DNA of 64,000 nt, taken from NCBI RefSeq assembly GCF_030209745.1, contig NZ_JARVRJ010000007.1, positions 1-64,000 on the forward strand, read 5' to 3'. The DNA is from Arthrobacter sp. fls2-241-R2A-200. Lineage in GTDB: Bacteria; Actinomycetota; Actinomycetes; Actinomycetales; Micrococcaceae. The translations under genes and the position numbers were made by a program. Every line of letters starts with the position of its first letter. The first letter of the stretch is position 1. This document shows positions 1 through 9,026 of the stretch, in pieces. Under the pieces are notes generated by a model. That model searched no databases. It saw only the letters and a program-made list of their open reading frames with translations, and was not told the origin of the DNA.

Positions 1-79
1 GAACCTGGCCTTCGAGCTGGCGTTTCTCATTCTGGTCAAGAGTGCTTACTCGGACGTACCCGATCCGTTGTCCTGCCAC
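1..79 (-). CDS. Serine recombinase (resolvase), N-terminal end, cut by window edge
   Basis: Read on the minus strand from a GTG at 79, the 26 visible codons give GQRIGYVRVSTLDQNEKRQL, the hallmark start of Tn3-type resolvases and DNA invertases. The Ser of RVST is the expected catalytic serine that attacks DNA. A GGAGG box lies 5 nt before the GTG, which supports the start. The rest of the gene lies left of the window. The N-terminus resembles the broken copy at 11.2 kb more than the intact one at 32.5 kb. Resolvases recombine short res sites, and the palindrome GGACA-N3-TGTCC at 140-152, just upstream, could be part of one. Confidence 0.75.
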   Translation of the reverse strand, partial: MAGQRIGYVRVSTLDQNEKRQLEGQV

Positions 80-564
80 CGCCGCCTCCAACCGTCGTCC
101 TGTCAGGTTGAGTCCTAAGCTCCTCTCAAAAGAAGGCCAGGACAAAGTGTCCCGGTCGTCAGGTTGGGGTGTGCCCTTGTTGAACAGACAATGTTGCAGC
201 TGGACCGGTAGGCACCTTGATGCAAGACAGAGATTATCGAAAAACTTGGGGACTCCCTGGATGCCTTTGGTAGAAACTCTCCAACGGCTCAGTGCTAACG
301 TCTCATCGAATCCGTCGTCGTTGGTGCTTCACCTCGAGGACGCGGTTGTGCGGTAACGCGTGGACCCGATCAATGCCGACAATAAGATTGTGGCGGATAA
401 CGCGCGAGGAACCTGTTTGCCTTTCGTGGTCTTACTGGACCGCTCCCGGGTGTAGCAGAGAATTACGTCCGAATGGTGCGCCCAACCGAGCCCTGACATA
501 CCCTGTCATCGGTTGGTATCGGTGCTGGCGGCCCTTCGGCGAGGAGGTGCGGGCATGGATAATC
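80..564. other. No intact gene; possible res region then decayed sequence
   Basis: No reading frame here has a convincing start, ribosome site or recognisable motif. The first 100 bases sit directly upstream of the recombinase gene and contain the palindrome GGACA-N3-TGTCC (140-152), the kind of dyad that resolvases bind. From about 240 the sequence resembles former coding DNA in which all frames are interrupted, and I could not assign it to a family. Confidence 0.4.
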
Positions 565-1062
565 GTGACTGTGACCGCTTCTTCCCTCATCGCCTTCGTT
601 GGACTCTGCCTGATCCTGTCGCTTAGGCCCGGACCAGACACGTTCCTAGTGCTGCGCTTTGCCCTCATCCGGCCCGGGGCCGGGATCGCTGCCGGGCTGG
701 TTCGGCGGTTCCTTCCCTTGCGTGGGCGGCCCTAGTCGGCGTCGGTCTGGCGGCGATCCTGGAGCAACCCGCAGAGGTGTTCCGCTGGCTCAAGATCGCG
801 GGTGGCGTCTACCTGCTGTACTTAGGTATTTCCTCCTTCCTGAAGACGAGGAATGCGGCAAAACGCACGTTGGAAACCAGGGAGGAGGACGATGCCTCTC
901 AGCGCAGCAACGCGGCCGGTTTTGCCGCAGGGGCACTGTCCACTTTGCTCAACCCCAAGGTTGGCCTCTTTTACTTGGCGATCGTTCGCAGTTCATCCCA
1001 CAGGGAAGCGACATGTTGGTCACCTCGATGATTCTCGGTTCGATGGAAGCTGTAAACTGTCA
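565..1062 (+). pseudogene. LysE/RhtB-family amino-acid exporter, frameshifted and truncated
   Basis: Three frames in succession carry pieces of one LysE-type exporter. The first runs from about 565 with the family motif LSLRPGPDTFLVLRFALI. A shift near 700 leads to AWAALVGVGLAAILEQPAEV and LLYLGISSFLK, then AAGALSTLLNPKVGLFYLAI. A second shift near 990 gives QFIPQGSDMLVTSMILGSM. The last transmembrane part is missing. LysE-family proteins are about 200-residue inner-membrane exporters of amino acids. Two frameshifts and the lost C-terminus make this a pseudogene unless the sequence has errors. The start is uncertain; a GTG at 565 is one choice. Confidence 0.75.
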
Positions 1063-1296
1063 TCAGCATCAGGGTGTCATCCGTCATGGTCGGCGCGACA
1101 CGCCTCACAGCCTTGGCCCGGTCAGTCGAATCCATGATCTGCAACGGCGATCTTCGCGGCGGAGCCTCTGTACGGGTTCTGATTTCACTTCAAGGCCGGG
1201 CCACGATCGCTGAACTTCAGGCCGGGTATCTGAGGCTCCGTCGCTGATGGTGGCGTCTGTGCTGCTCGGCGATGGAATGACCCGTTCCGGCGAGTG

Positions 1297-1596
1297 TCAG
1301 GTTCTCACTGCATCTGCGGCAACTGCTGCCGGTAGATCCACTATGTAGGGCGTGCCGTAGGAGGCCGAGGACGCGACAGCTTCAAGCCAGGTGGTGGGCG
1401 GCGACTTCACGCCACGGGCCGCGAAGGCCGAACGCAGGCTCGCCATGATGGTCTCCAGGCTCTTACCCTGTGCGCCCTTCGCGACATCGAAGATAGCAAG
1501 CTGTAGCTGCAGCTTCGTGTCGGCTTCGGGGTCCTTGCTGGAAGGATTGTTCGCGGCTGCGTTGTTCGGGGCTGCTTTGTTCGGGTCGATGTTCAT
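1297..1596 (-). CDS. Small hypothetical protein (99 aa)
   Basis: I do not recognise this protein. An ATG at 1596 is preceded by AAAGGA at suitable spacing, a better start than the codon 18 nt upstream. The first 30 residues are rich in Asn, Ala and Pro and look disordered. The rest could form one amphipathic helix (QLQLAIFDVAKGAQGKSLE) followed by a short domain. It lies 58 nt downstream of the enolase-superfamily gene on the same strand and may be the last gene of that operon. The central part resembles small proteins encoded beside catabolic operons, but no function can be given. Confidence 0.55.
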   Translation of the reverse strand: MNIDPNKAAPNNAAANNPSSKDPEADTKLQLQLAIFDVAKGAQGKSLETIMASLRSAFAARGVKSPPTTWLEAVASSASYGTPYIVDLPAAVAADAVRT

Positions 1597-1654
1597 GGGT
1601 TTCCTTTCGGTCATTCTTCGCCGTCTGGTGCCGTTGTCTGGGGACAGCCGGCGG

Positions 1655-2776
1655 TCAGCGGACCCGGTATTTTTCGGTCTCAGCGGTACGTAGCGACAAT
1701 CCGTTGCCCGGGCCGTCCCCAGGCGTTACCGAACCGCCGTCGGGATCCAGCGTTCCGTCAAAGAAAAGATTCTCAATCCGAACGTGGTCATGGAACCATT
1801 CCAAGTGCCTGAAGTTCGGGGTCGCGGCGGCGACGGCTGTGCTCAGGTGGGGCGCACAGTGGCCGGAGATTTCGAGGCCATGGGCGGCCGCAACGGCGGC
1901 TATCCGCAACCATTCCGTGATTCCACCGCACCTGCTGACGTCCGCCTGCAGACAGTCGAGGGCATCGGCGGCGCACATGCGCTGGAAATAGGGGAGGCCT
2001 GTTCCGTATTCTCCGGCGGCGACGTCCGCGTCCACCGCGTTCCGCACGGCCCGGAGGCCGGACAGGTGGTCGCTTGAGACCGGCTCCTCGAACCATGTCA
2101 CCTCCTGCTCAGCAGCCTCACGCATAACGCGGATCGCCTGCTTTGCCGTGTAGGCACCGTTGGCATCGACGAACAGTTCAGTGCCACGCCCGACGACCGC
2201 GCGCGCCTGGCGGATGCGCTCCAGGTCGCGCTGGACGTTCGTTCCGCCGTCCTGGCCGATTTTGATCTTTACTCGCGGAATCCGCTGACGCTGGACCCAG
2301 CCCTCCAGTTGGCTCCTCAATTGCTCGTCGGTATAAGTGGTGAAACCGCCACTTCCGTAGACCGCGACGCTGTCCCGCGCAGCACCGAGCAGTTTATGCA
2401 ACGGCAAGTCCAACAGGCGGGCCTTAAGGTCCCAAAGGGCGCAGTCGATGGCCGAGACCGCGTAAGACGCGAGTCCGGTTCTTCCCATGTTGCGCACCGT
2501 CCGGGCCATCGTTGCCGCGGCGGCCGGGACGTCCATGGCATCCACGCCGCAGACGGCGGGGCCCAGTAACTCTTCCACCAAAGCGGTGGCCGCCGTCGGA
2601 CCATAAGACCACCCGAGGCCGGTCTTGCCGCCCGCAGCGACTTGGACCAGCACCATTGTCGTAGAGTCCCAGCTAAAAGTACCGTCCGCTTCCGGCCCAT
2701 CTGTGGGTACCGTGTATGCCGAAGCCTGGACAGCGGTGATAGGAGCATCGGCCGCCGCCATTTTTGGTAATACCAC
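1655..2776 (-). CDS. Enolase-superfamily (mandelate racemase/muconate lactonizing) enzyme
   Basis: This 373-residue protein has the full mandelate racemase-like signature. It has a KxK pair (K170, K172), the metal ligands D204 in DANGAY, E230 in FEEP and E256 in AAGEYG, D279, and a histidine region GHCAPH near 306-310. Such enzymes abstract a proton alpha to a carboxylate and commonly dehydrate sugar acids. The substrate cannot be read from sequence. The GTG start at 2776 follows the stop of the thiamine-diphosphate gene by one base, with AGGAG upstream, so it is translated from the same operon as a GMC dehydrogenase. A sugar-acid dehydratase or racemase is my inference. Confidence 0.85.
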   Translation of the reverse strand: MVLPKMAAADAPITAVQASAYTVPTDGPEADGTFSWDSTTMVLVQVAAGGKTGLGWSYGPTAATALVEELLGPAVCGVDAMDVPAAAATMARTVRNMGRTGLASYAVSAIDCALWDLKARLLDLPLHKLLGAARDSVAVYGSGGFTTYTDEQLRSQLEGWVQRQRIPRVKIKIGQDGGTNVQRDLERIRQARAVVGRGTELFVDANGAYTAKQAIRVMREAAEQEVTWFEEPVSSDHLSGLRAVRNAVDADVAAGEYGTGLPYFQRMCAADALDCLQADVSRCGGITEWLRIAAVAAAHGLEISGHCAPHLSTAVAAATPNFRHLEWFHDHVRIENLFFDGTLDPDGGSVTPGDGPGNGLSLRTAETEKYRVR

Positions 2777-2779
2777 TGG

Positions 2780-4570
2780 TCATCGCTCCTTATGTGGCAG
2801 GAACTCCTGGATCTTGGTCTTGACGCCTTCCTTCACCACGCCCCACGCACTGTCGTCTCCCTTGAGCATGGCCTCGGCGGTGTTCCGTGCCTGCTCCAAG
2901 GTAGCGTGCGGCGGGATGGGCGGGATGTCGGGATCGGTGCGGACGTCAAGGAGCGTTGGCCTGTCCGCGGCAAGGGCGGTCTCCCAGGCCCGCCCCACGT
3001 CGTTGGGGTTGTCCACGTGGATGCCCTGCAACCCCAGGCTTTCGGCGAAACCGGCGTAGTCGACGTCCGGTAGTTCCTGGGATTCCCTGAAGGCCGGTAC
3101 TCCACCCATGGCCCGCATTTCCCAGGTGACCTGGTTGAGGTCGTCGTTGTGCAGGACGGCCACCACCAGCCGGGGATCCGTCCACTCCCGCCAGTAGTGC
3201 TTGATGGTAATCAGTTCGGCGAGGCCGTTCATTTGCATGGCCCCATCACCGGCAAAGGCGATGGCAGGCCGGTCCGGATACGCGAACTTCGCACCGATGG
3301 CGTAGGGGACACCGGGTCCCATAGTGGCCAGGTTCCCCGACAGCGAGCCACGGACCTCGCCACGGAATTTCAACTGCCTCGCGTACCAGTTCGCCGAGGA
3401 TCCCGAGTCGGCGCTCAGCATGGCGTTATCGGGCAGCCGGGTAGAGAGCTCGGCAAACAGGCGCATGGGATTGATGGGATTGGCGCTGACCATGGCTTCG
3501 TCATGCATTGTCTCCCACCAGCGGGTGATGGAGGACTTCAGTTCCTCCTGCCACGACCGGTCCCTCTTACGGTCCAAATGGGGAATCAATGCCCGCAACG
3601 CGGCCCCGGCGTCCGCCACGATGTTGAACTCATTGGCGTAGCGCAGCCCGATCATCTTCGGATCCACGTCGATCTGCACGCCGCGGGCCTGGCCGGGTTT
3701 GGGCAGGAATTGGGTGTAAGGAAAACTGGAGCCCACGGTGAGCAGGGTGTCACAGTCACGCATCATTTCGTAGCTGGGCCGTGTGCCCAACAAACCGATG
3801 GAACCAGTGACGTAGGGAAGTTCGTCGGACAGCGAGTCCTTCCCCAAGAGTGCCTTGGCGACGCCCGCTCCCAGCAGCTCTGCCACTTCCTGCACTTCCG
3901 TGGCCGCACCGCGGGCACCCTGACCGATCAAAATGGCCACCTTGGACCCTTCGTTCAGCAGCTGCGCAGCACCCCGGATTGCTTCGGGGGCCGGTTCGAG
4001 TGCCGGCCAACGGGTTCCCACGCTGGAGGGAACCATCTTGAACTCGTGGGTGGGCGCTGCGTATTCGAGCTCCTGCACATCCGACGGGATAATGACAGCC
4101 GTGGGAGCCCGCTGCGCCTCCGCGATCCGGATGGCGCGGTCAATCACGTTGGGCAGCTGCTCCGGGACCGTGACCATCTGGACGTAGTCGGAGGCTACGT
4201 CCTTGAACAAGCTCAACAAGTCGACTTCCTGCTGATAGGAGCCGCCCATGGCGCTCCGCGCTGTCTGGCCTACGATGGCCACCACAGGGACGTGGTCCAG
4301 TTTGGCGTCGTACAGTCCATTGAGCAGATGGATTGCTCCCGGCCCGGAGGTGGCCATGCAAATAGCAGGCCGTCCCGAGAATTTGGCGTAGCCCACCGCT
4401 TCGAAGGCCGCCATCTCCTCGTGCCTGGCTTGGATGAATTTCGGCTGGTTGCCGGCCTTGCCGAAGGCGGCGAGAATCCCGTTGATGCCGTCTCCCGGAA
4501 ATCCAAACACTTTGTCCACGCCCCACTCGCCCAGCCGGGAGAGAAGGTAGTCAGCCACGGTTGTTGCCAT
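2780..4570 (-). CDS. Thiamine-diphosphate-dependent enzyme, pyruvate oxidase/acetolactate synthase type
   Basis: The 596-residue product has the three domains of the POX/AHAS family. It opens with DYLLSRLGEWGVDKVFGFPG, with the family glutamate in RHEEMAAF. The middle domain binds nucleotide or FAD, and the C-terminal GDGAMQMNGLAEL...NDDLNQ motif binds ThDP and Mg. These enzymes decarboxylate 2-keto acids. This clade resembles pyruvate dehydrogenase (quinone), but many relatives have unknown substrates. I place the start at the ATG at 4570, seven bases after AAGGAGC, rather than at the ATG at 4576, which overlaps the GMC stop too closely. It sits between the GMC and enolase-family genes, so it may cleave a product of theirs. 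Confidence 0.8.
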   Translation of the reverse strand: MATTVADYLLSRLGEWGVDKVFGFPGDGINGILAAFGKAGNQPKFIQARHEEMAAFEAVGYAKFSGRPAICMATSGPGAIHLLNGLYDAKLDHVPVVAIVGQTARSAMGGSYQQEVDLLSLFKDVASDYVQMVTVPEQLPNVIDRAIRIAEAQRAPTAVIIPSDVQELEYAAPTHEFKMVPSSVGTRWPALEPAPEAIRGAAQLLNEGSKVAILIGQGARGAATEVQEVAELLGAGVAKALLGKDSLSDELPYVTGSIGLLGTRPSYEMMRDCDTLLTVGSSFPYTQFLPKPGQARGVQIDVDPKMIGLRYANEFNIVADAGAALRALIPHLDRKRDRSWQEELKSSITRWWETMHDEAMVSANPINPMRLFAELSTRLPDNAMLSADSGSSANWYARQLKFRGEVRGSLSGNLATMGPGVPYAIGAKFAYPDRPAIAFAGDGAMQMNGLAELITIKHYWREWTDPRLVVAVLHNDDLNQVTWEMRAMGGVPAFRESQELPDVDYAGFAESLGLQGIHVDNPNDVGRAWETALAADRPTLLDVRTDPDIPPIPPHATLEQARNTAEAMLKGDDSAWGVVKEGVKTKIQEFLPHKER

Positions 4571-4572
4571 GA

Positions 4573-6228
4573 TCATGCTCCTTTCGTGCTTGTCGGCACT
4601 CCGTTGCGGGCGCCCTTGACCAGGCTGCGGGCGGCACGCGCCGCCACAGCCATGATGGTCAGTGCCGGATTGGCGCTGCCTTGTGTGGGCAGGACGCTGC
4701 CGTCAGTGACCAGAAGATTGGGTACTGCGAAAGTGCGGCAATTCCGGTCCACCACGCCGGTCTGCGCTGTGGCGGCCATGCGGGCACCGCCCACAAGATG
4801 GGCATACCTCTTAATGGTGATCACCTCTTCCGCCCCAGCGGCAGTGAGGATCTGCTCCATGACCTGCTGCGCAGCTGACATCAGGTGCCTGTCGTTCTCG
4901 CACTGGCTGTAGCTGAAGGAGGCCACGGGTATGCCGTTGTGGTCCGTTTCGTCCGCCAGCGTGACGCGGTTCCCTTCGAGGGGGAGGAACTCACACAGTG
5001 CGCCCAGGCATGCCCAGTGCGGGTAGTCGCTCATATATCGGCGAAGCGTGGCTCCCCAATGGCCTTGCGCAGCCACGTGCTCCGCCCAGGTAATGGGCAA
5101 CGGCGATACGCACTGGATGGAAAATCCGCGCTTGTACGGTTTCTCCGGATTTGTCTCATAGAAGTCTTCGGTACTGACTTCCGGGGGAGGAGCCTTCCAC
5201 ATCCGCACCTCGGCCTGGAACCTCCCGGCTGTCTGTGGTGCGCCCTGGACCATGAGGTAGCGGCCCACTTGGTCGAAGTCGTTGCATAGTCCATCCGGAA
5301 AACGCTGCGACGTCGAATTGAGCAACAGCCGCGGGGTCTCGATCGAGTAGCCTGCCACAGCCACCATGCGCGCGCGCTGAAACCTTTGGACGCCCTCGCG
5401 CAGGTATTCGACGCCCGTTGCCATGCCGGTGTGCTCATCGACCCCGATCCTGGTGACCATGGAGTCCGGGCGCACCTCGGCGCCCTGGGCCAGCGCGTCG
5501 GGGATGTGGGTTATCAGGGGCGAGGCCTTGGCATTGACTTTGCACCCTTGAAGGCAAAACCCGCGGTAGATGCAGTGCGGTCGGTTGCCGAACCGGCCGT
5601 TGGCGATGGCCACCGGCCCCACTTTGGCGGTGATCCCGCATGCCTGTGCACCCCGAAGAAAGAGCTCACCGTTGCCGGACACAGGGTGCGGACGGTGGGG
5701 GTAGCGGTGCGGGTCACCCCAGGGCCAGTGTTCCCCCGCGACTGGCAATTCGGCTTCTATCTCCTCATACAACGGCCGGAGTTCCTCGTACGTCAACGGC
5801 CAGTCGGCCCCGACTCCGTCCGTGCTGAGGGTGCGGAAGTCGCTGGGGTGGAAACGCGGCGTGTATCCGGCGTAATGGACCATCGAGCCGCCTACGCCCC
5901 GCCCTGAGTTGTTCGACCCCAACGGCACGGGATCAGCCCCCGAGATGACCCGCGGTTCCGTCCAGTACAAGTGGTGGGAGCCGGCTTCGTCACTGACCCA
6001 ATCCTGCTCGGGTTCCCAGAAGGGCCCTGCGTCCAAGGCCACCGCCCGCCAACCTGCCCGGGCCAGCCGCTGGAGCAGCGTGGCACCGCCGGCGCCGCAG
6101 CCGACGATGACGATATCCACTTCGTCCGCATCGGCGTACCGGCGCATCTTTTCCCGCAATCCGGTATTGCTGCCTGGTCCGGTGGGCAGGAGCCACGCGG
6201 ACGGGTTACGTTCCCTGAGGGAGCTCAC
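4573..6228 (-). CDS. GMC-family FAD oxidoreductase, gluconate dehydrogenase large-subunit type
   Basis: The protein has 551 residues with an N-terminal FAD-binding GCGAGG at 43-48, a GRGVGGSMVHYAG motif, and a C-terminal TQGSANPALTIMAVAARA that matches GMC oxidoreductases. The closest type is the flavin subunit of membrane-bound gluconate/2-ketogluconate dehydrogenases. These oxidise sugar or sugar-acid hydroxyls and pass electrons to a cytochrome or quinone. The gene overlaps the preceding subunit-3-like gene by 4 nt (GTGA), as expected for two subunits of one enzyme. No Tat signal is visible at the N-terminus. The substrate is unknown. Confidence 0.85.
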   Translation of the reverse strand: MSSLRERNPSAWLLPTGPGSNTGLREKMRRYADADEVDIVIVGCGAGGATLLQRLARAGWRAVALDAGPFWEPEQDWVSDEAGSHHLYWTEPRVISGADPVPLGSNNSGRGVGGSMVHYAGYTPRFHPSDFRTLSTDGVGADWPLTYEELRPLYEEIEAELPVAGEHWPWGDPHRYPHRPHPVSGNGELFLRGAQACGITAKVGPVAIANGRFGNRPHCIYRGFCLQGCKVNAKASPLITHIPDALAQGAEVRPDSMVTRIGVDEHTGMATGVEYLREGVQRFQRARMVAVAGYSIETPRLLLNSTSQRFPDGLCNDFDQVGRYLMVQGAPQTAGRFQAEVRMWKAPPPEVSTEDFYETNPEKPYKRGFSIQCVSPLPITWAEHVAAQGHWGATLRRYMSDYPHWACLGALCEFLPLEGNRVTLADETDHNGIPVASFSYSQCENDRHLMSAAQQVMEQILTAAGAEEVITIKRYAHLVGGARMAATAQTGVVDRNCRTFAVPNLLVTDGSVLPTQGSANPALTIMAVAARAARSLVKGARNGVPTSTKGA

Positions 6229-6866
6229 CGGTCAGCTCCATGGGTCGGGTCGGCATCCGCTCGCACGTCGCGGACCTCGAAGGGTTCCAATTTGTCGACT
6301 CCCAGGTTTTTGTAGCCACGAGGGTAGGCGGGTCCGGCGAAGCCGATTTCGTCCCAAGCCAGGGGATGGGAATAGAAGGCGGTGCAGGCATATCGCGTCC
6401 ACAGGCTCCATACCCGGTCCGCCGGCAGGCCGTGCCAAGGTTCCTGTCTTAGGTCACAGATGCCCTGCAACAGCCTGCCCTGCTGCTCCTTGTCGAGCAG
6501 CGCAAACGGGCAGTCCGCCAGGGACCGCGCCTCATCGTCCAAGGCAGCGAGGGAAGCACGCCAAGCCGCACCGTCCTGGGGCATGTCCGCATAATGCCAG
6601 CCGTCAGTCTCCTCCGCGGCCAGCCGGGCATCGACCATATTCAGCACGGGCACCTTTGGCTCTTCCTGCTGGTTAAGCAGCATGTCCAAAAGGGCCCTGG
6701 CTGCAGCTTCCTCGGCTGGAGTAAAGAAGCGGACATCCGGAGGCGGCCCCAAACGGGACTGTACGACGGCGGCGGTGGCCTGGTCCCAGTGTCCGGCCTG
6801 CGCGAGGCTGCTGAACCCCGGATACCGGCCGCCGCCGTCGGACGCTTCCAACGGCAGACCGCTCAC
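6225..6866 (-). CDS. Gluconate 2-dehydrogenase subunit 3-like protein
   Basis: The reading frame is open far upstream, but the real start is the GTG at 6866, which overlaps the stop of the membrane-protein gene (GTGA). The 213-residue product has FFTPAEEAAARALLDMLL followed by a helical domain rich in Trp and Tyr (HGLPADRVWSLWTRYACTAF). This matches the small subunit (subunit 3) of gluconate 2-dehydrogenase complexes. It would pair with the GMC flavoprotein encoded immediately downstream. No twin-arginine signal is seen, unlike many relatives, so the complex may be cytoplasmic or carried by a partner. Confidence 0.75.
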   Translation of the reverse strand: MSGLPLEASDGGGRYPGFSSLAQAGHWDQATAAVVQSRLGPPPDVRFFTPAEEAAARALLDMLLNQQEEPKVPVLNMVDARLAAEETDGWHYADMPQDGAAWRASLAALDDEARSLADCPFALLDKEQQGRLLQGICDLRQEPWHGLPADRVWSLWTRYACTAFYSHPLAWDEIGFAGPAYPRGYKNLGVDKLEPFEVRDVRADADPTHGADR

Positions 6867-7318
6867 GGCTCCCTCCTCAGCACCGAGGCCAAGACACCCA
6901 TACCGCCGACCATGGTGACCAGCAGCGGTGCGAACAGCGGTGGCCCCATCTCCAGGTTGTAGCGGAGGTTGGACAGGCCCCCGGGCTTTTGGCGGATCCC
7001 CTGCAGATGCAGCCACGTACCCTGTAAACCATTGGCAATGATCGCTGCGCTGGCCAAGGGAAGGGCAGTCTTGGCTGCCCGACGACTGAAGACTCCCGCG
7101 ACTCCAGCCACGGCACCCACGGGGCCGAGCACAACCGGCGCCCACATCCACTTGTTACCGAAGCTGGCCTTGTCATGTTCGAGGAAAATCTCTGCTGCTG
7201 TGACCAATGCGCCAGCCGCTGTCAGCGCGGAGAGGGCACGCTCAAAATGTCCGGTCTGCACGTTCGTAATCAGCCGGTCAATGCCGCGCACTGTGTCCCT
7301 TGGTAGTTGTGTTTTCAC
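6863..7318 (-). CDS. Membrane protein of unknown function, first gene of the GMC operon
   Basis: This 151-residue protein has about four hydrophobic segments (ALSALTAAGALVTAAEIFL, WAPVVLGPVGAVAGVAGVF, ALPLASAAIIANGL, PPLFAPLLVTMVGGMGVLAS). I chose the GTG at 7318 because AAGGAG lies four bases before it; an ATG 33 nt upstream has no such site. It is followed with a 4-nt overlap by the subunit-3-like gene, so it probably anchors or accompanies the dehydrogenase in the membrane. I do not recognise the family. Confidence 0.7.
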   Translation of the reverse strand: MKTQLPRDTVRGIDRLITNVQTGHFERALSALTAAGALVTAAEIFLEHDKASFGNKWMWAPVVLGPVGAVAGVAGVFSRRAAKTALPLASAAIIANGLQGTWLHLQGIRQKPGGLSNLRYNLEMGPPLFAPLLVTMVGGMGVLASVLRREP

Positions 7319-7401
7319 GATTCTCCTTACGTGCAGGGGAGGTGCTTTCAAATTTGTGAAGCGGCAAAGCTTTGCGGGAATGCAACTATCGGAGCAAACT
7401 G
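7319..7401. promoter_or_regulatory. Divergent promoter region with candidate MarR operators
   Basis: This 83-nt gap separates the GMC operon from the MarR gene. It contains a perfect 12-bp palindrome GCAAAGCTTTGC (7364-7375) and, just left of it, the near-palindrome TTCAAATTTGTGAA. MarR proteins bind such short inverted repeats between divergent genes, so autoregulation and control of the operon are likely. I did not find a convincing -35/-10 pair. Confidence 0.45.
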
Positions 7402-7908
7402 GTGCTCATGGATACAGGTGGGGGATCCGACCAGATCCCGGAGGTTTCGAGTCGGGAAGTCGAGGCAATGATGCGTGCCGCCGATACGCTTTTGCGCGTC
7501 GTTGCCAGCTCTGTTGCTGAGGTTGAAGATGTGGTGAACAGCCCCCAGCTCCGGGTGCTGGTCCGCATCCACACCCGCGGACCGCAAAATCTTGGCGGAG
7601 TGGCCGCCGAGCTGGGTGTACACGCCTCCAATGCGACCCGGATCTGTGATCGGCTGGTGGCAGCTGATCTGCTGGAGCGCAGGGAAGACCCCGCTGACCG
7701 GCGGTACATTTGGCTCGAGCTGACTGCAAAAGGAAGAGCACTCGTGGAATCCGTGCTGAACCACCGCCGGGAGGCCATTGCAGAGGTGATGTCGAGGATG
7801 CCGGCCGGGCGCCGGCCGGCGCTGACCGCGGCGCTCGAGGCCTTCGCAGCCGCCGCCGGGGGCCAAGGCACCACCGACGGTCGCTTTACCCTGGGGGCCA
7901 GCACGTGA
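7402..7908 (+). CDS. MarR-family transcriptional regulator
   Basis: The product is about 168 residues with a typical winged helix. The recognition region GGVAAELGVHASNATRICDR leads into the wing EREDPADRRYIWLELTAKG, both diagnostic for MarR. Helices at each end would form the dimer interface. The start may be the GTG at 7402, seven bases after GGAG, or the ATG at 7408. It is divergent from the GMC/ThDP/enolase operon and most simply regulates it in response to a substrate or intermediate. Confidence 0.85.
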   Translation: MLMDTGGGSDQIPEVSSREVEAMMRAADTLLRVVASSVAEVEDVVNSPQLRVLVRIHTRGPQNLGGVAAELGVHASNATRICDRLVAADLLERREDPADRRYIWLELTAKGRALVESVLNHRREAIAEVMSRMPAGRRPALTAALEAFAAAAGGQGTTDGRFTLGAST

Positions 7909-8063
7909 AGTAACTGGATCCTGGTGCCGCAATCCATGACTTCATTGAACTCCAGTACTTGCGCTGACGCAATAGTTGGCCCTCGACTACGTAGTTGGCG
8001 CCGGGTTCCTAGGGGGTCCGATGCCCAGACGTGGCCCCGCGCAGACCTCCAACTCGCAGACCT

Positions 8064-9026
8064 TCAGGTCGGCGTGATGCCCCACGCCGCAGTGTGGGAT
8101 TGCCCGGGCTGAAGGGTGATCAGCCCCTCGCCGGAGTTGAAGGCGTCCGGCGCGCAGGTCATGGGCTCCACGCCAAGTCCGGCGCGTCGTCTGTTCAACT
8201 GGGGGAGGGCGTCGCCCGTGAAAATCTCCAGAAACGGGTAGGACCGATCCACCCAAAGCCCGACCCCGCCGGAATGGTCAGGACGCAGCAGTTTGACCCA
8301 TGCGCGTCCGTCTGTGTCACGGATAAGGTCCGTGTAAGCGACGTCAATATGCCGGGTGCCCAGTTGCTGAAGCTCCCGCAGGTCGTACTCGGTTCCGTCC
8401 ACCCGCTCGTGTCCGGTGGGAATACCCCGTTCATCCACAGGTAAGAAGGTTGCGCCGGGCACCTGGACCAGTCCTGCGTCAATGGCGCCGCCCCGGACCA
8501 CTCCGGTGCTGAGGTACGGATGGGCGCCCGTACCGTAAGGGCACGCTGACGCGCTTCGGTTCACCACTGTGGTCCGCACGGTCAGTCCGTCAAGTCCAAG
8601 GTGGTAGTCCACCCGGGAATCAAGAACCCAGGGCCACCCTTGGCAGGCGTGCAGCGTGTAGACAAAAGAAATGGCATCCTCAGCCCGTTCGATGACGTCC
8701 CAGTTCCGCCATCGGGTCAACCCGTGAATTGCTCCACCCTTGTCAGGTTCGCTGAGGTCCAGCTGCAACGGCTGGCCCTCCCATTCATACTTTCCATTCC
8801 GGATCCGGTTGGGCCATGGGATGAGCGATTGACCGCGCGCTCCGGTGCACATTTCGTCAGGGCCGTAACCGTCCAGGACGGGAACGCCGTCGATGCGGAA
8901 GTCACGAAGGGCTCCGCCAACTTCGGTGAGCCAAGCAATTTGCTGCCCGGATCGGATCTCGTACTGCGCGCCCGAGGAAAACTTGAGGTCCCGGACATCC
9001 TCGGAGCCGGCCTCTTCCGCCGTCAT
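8064..9026 (-). CDS. Aldose 1-epimerase family protein
   Basis: The 320-residue protein matches the galactose mutarotase-like fold. It has an early WLTEVGGALRDFRIDGVPVL, then PWPNRIRNGKYEW with the conserved Asn-Arg pair, DKGGAIHGLTRW with a catalytic His, and GAHPYLS. These enzymes interconvert alpha and beta anomers of aldoses. It overlaps the glucose dehydrogenase gene by 4 nt (ATGA). That makes sense, because the dehydrogenase needs the beta anomer. Confidence 0.85.
   Translation of the reverse strand: MTAEEAGSEDVRDLKFSSGAQYEIRSGQQIAWLTEVGGALRDFRIDGVPVLDGYGPDEMCTGARGQSLIPWPNRIRNGKYEWEGQPLQLDLSEPDKGGAIHGLTRWRNWDVIERAEDAISFVYTLHACQGWPWVLDSRVDYHLGLDGLTVRTTVVNRSASACPYGTGAHPYLSTGVVRGGAIDAGLVQVPGATFLPVDERGIPTGHERVDGTEYDLRELQQLGTRHIDVAYTDLIRDTDGRAWVKLLRPDHSGGVGLWVDRSYPFLEIFTGDALPQLNRRRAGLGVEPMTCAPDAFNSGEGLITLQPGQSHTAAWGITPT

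Noticed and set aside
3149-4912. A 587-codon open frame on the plus strand opposite the ThDP enzyme
   Set aside because: It is antisense to a gene with clear family motifs, is rich in Arg, His and Gly, and has no motif of its own. High GC keeps antisense frames open. Similar long antisense frames at 16317-17603, 25747-27627 and 61075-62355 were rejected for the same reason.
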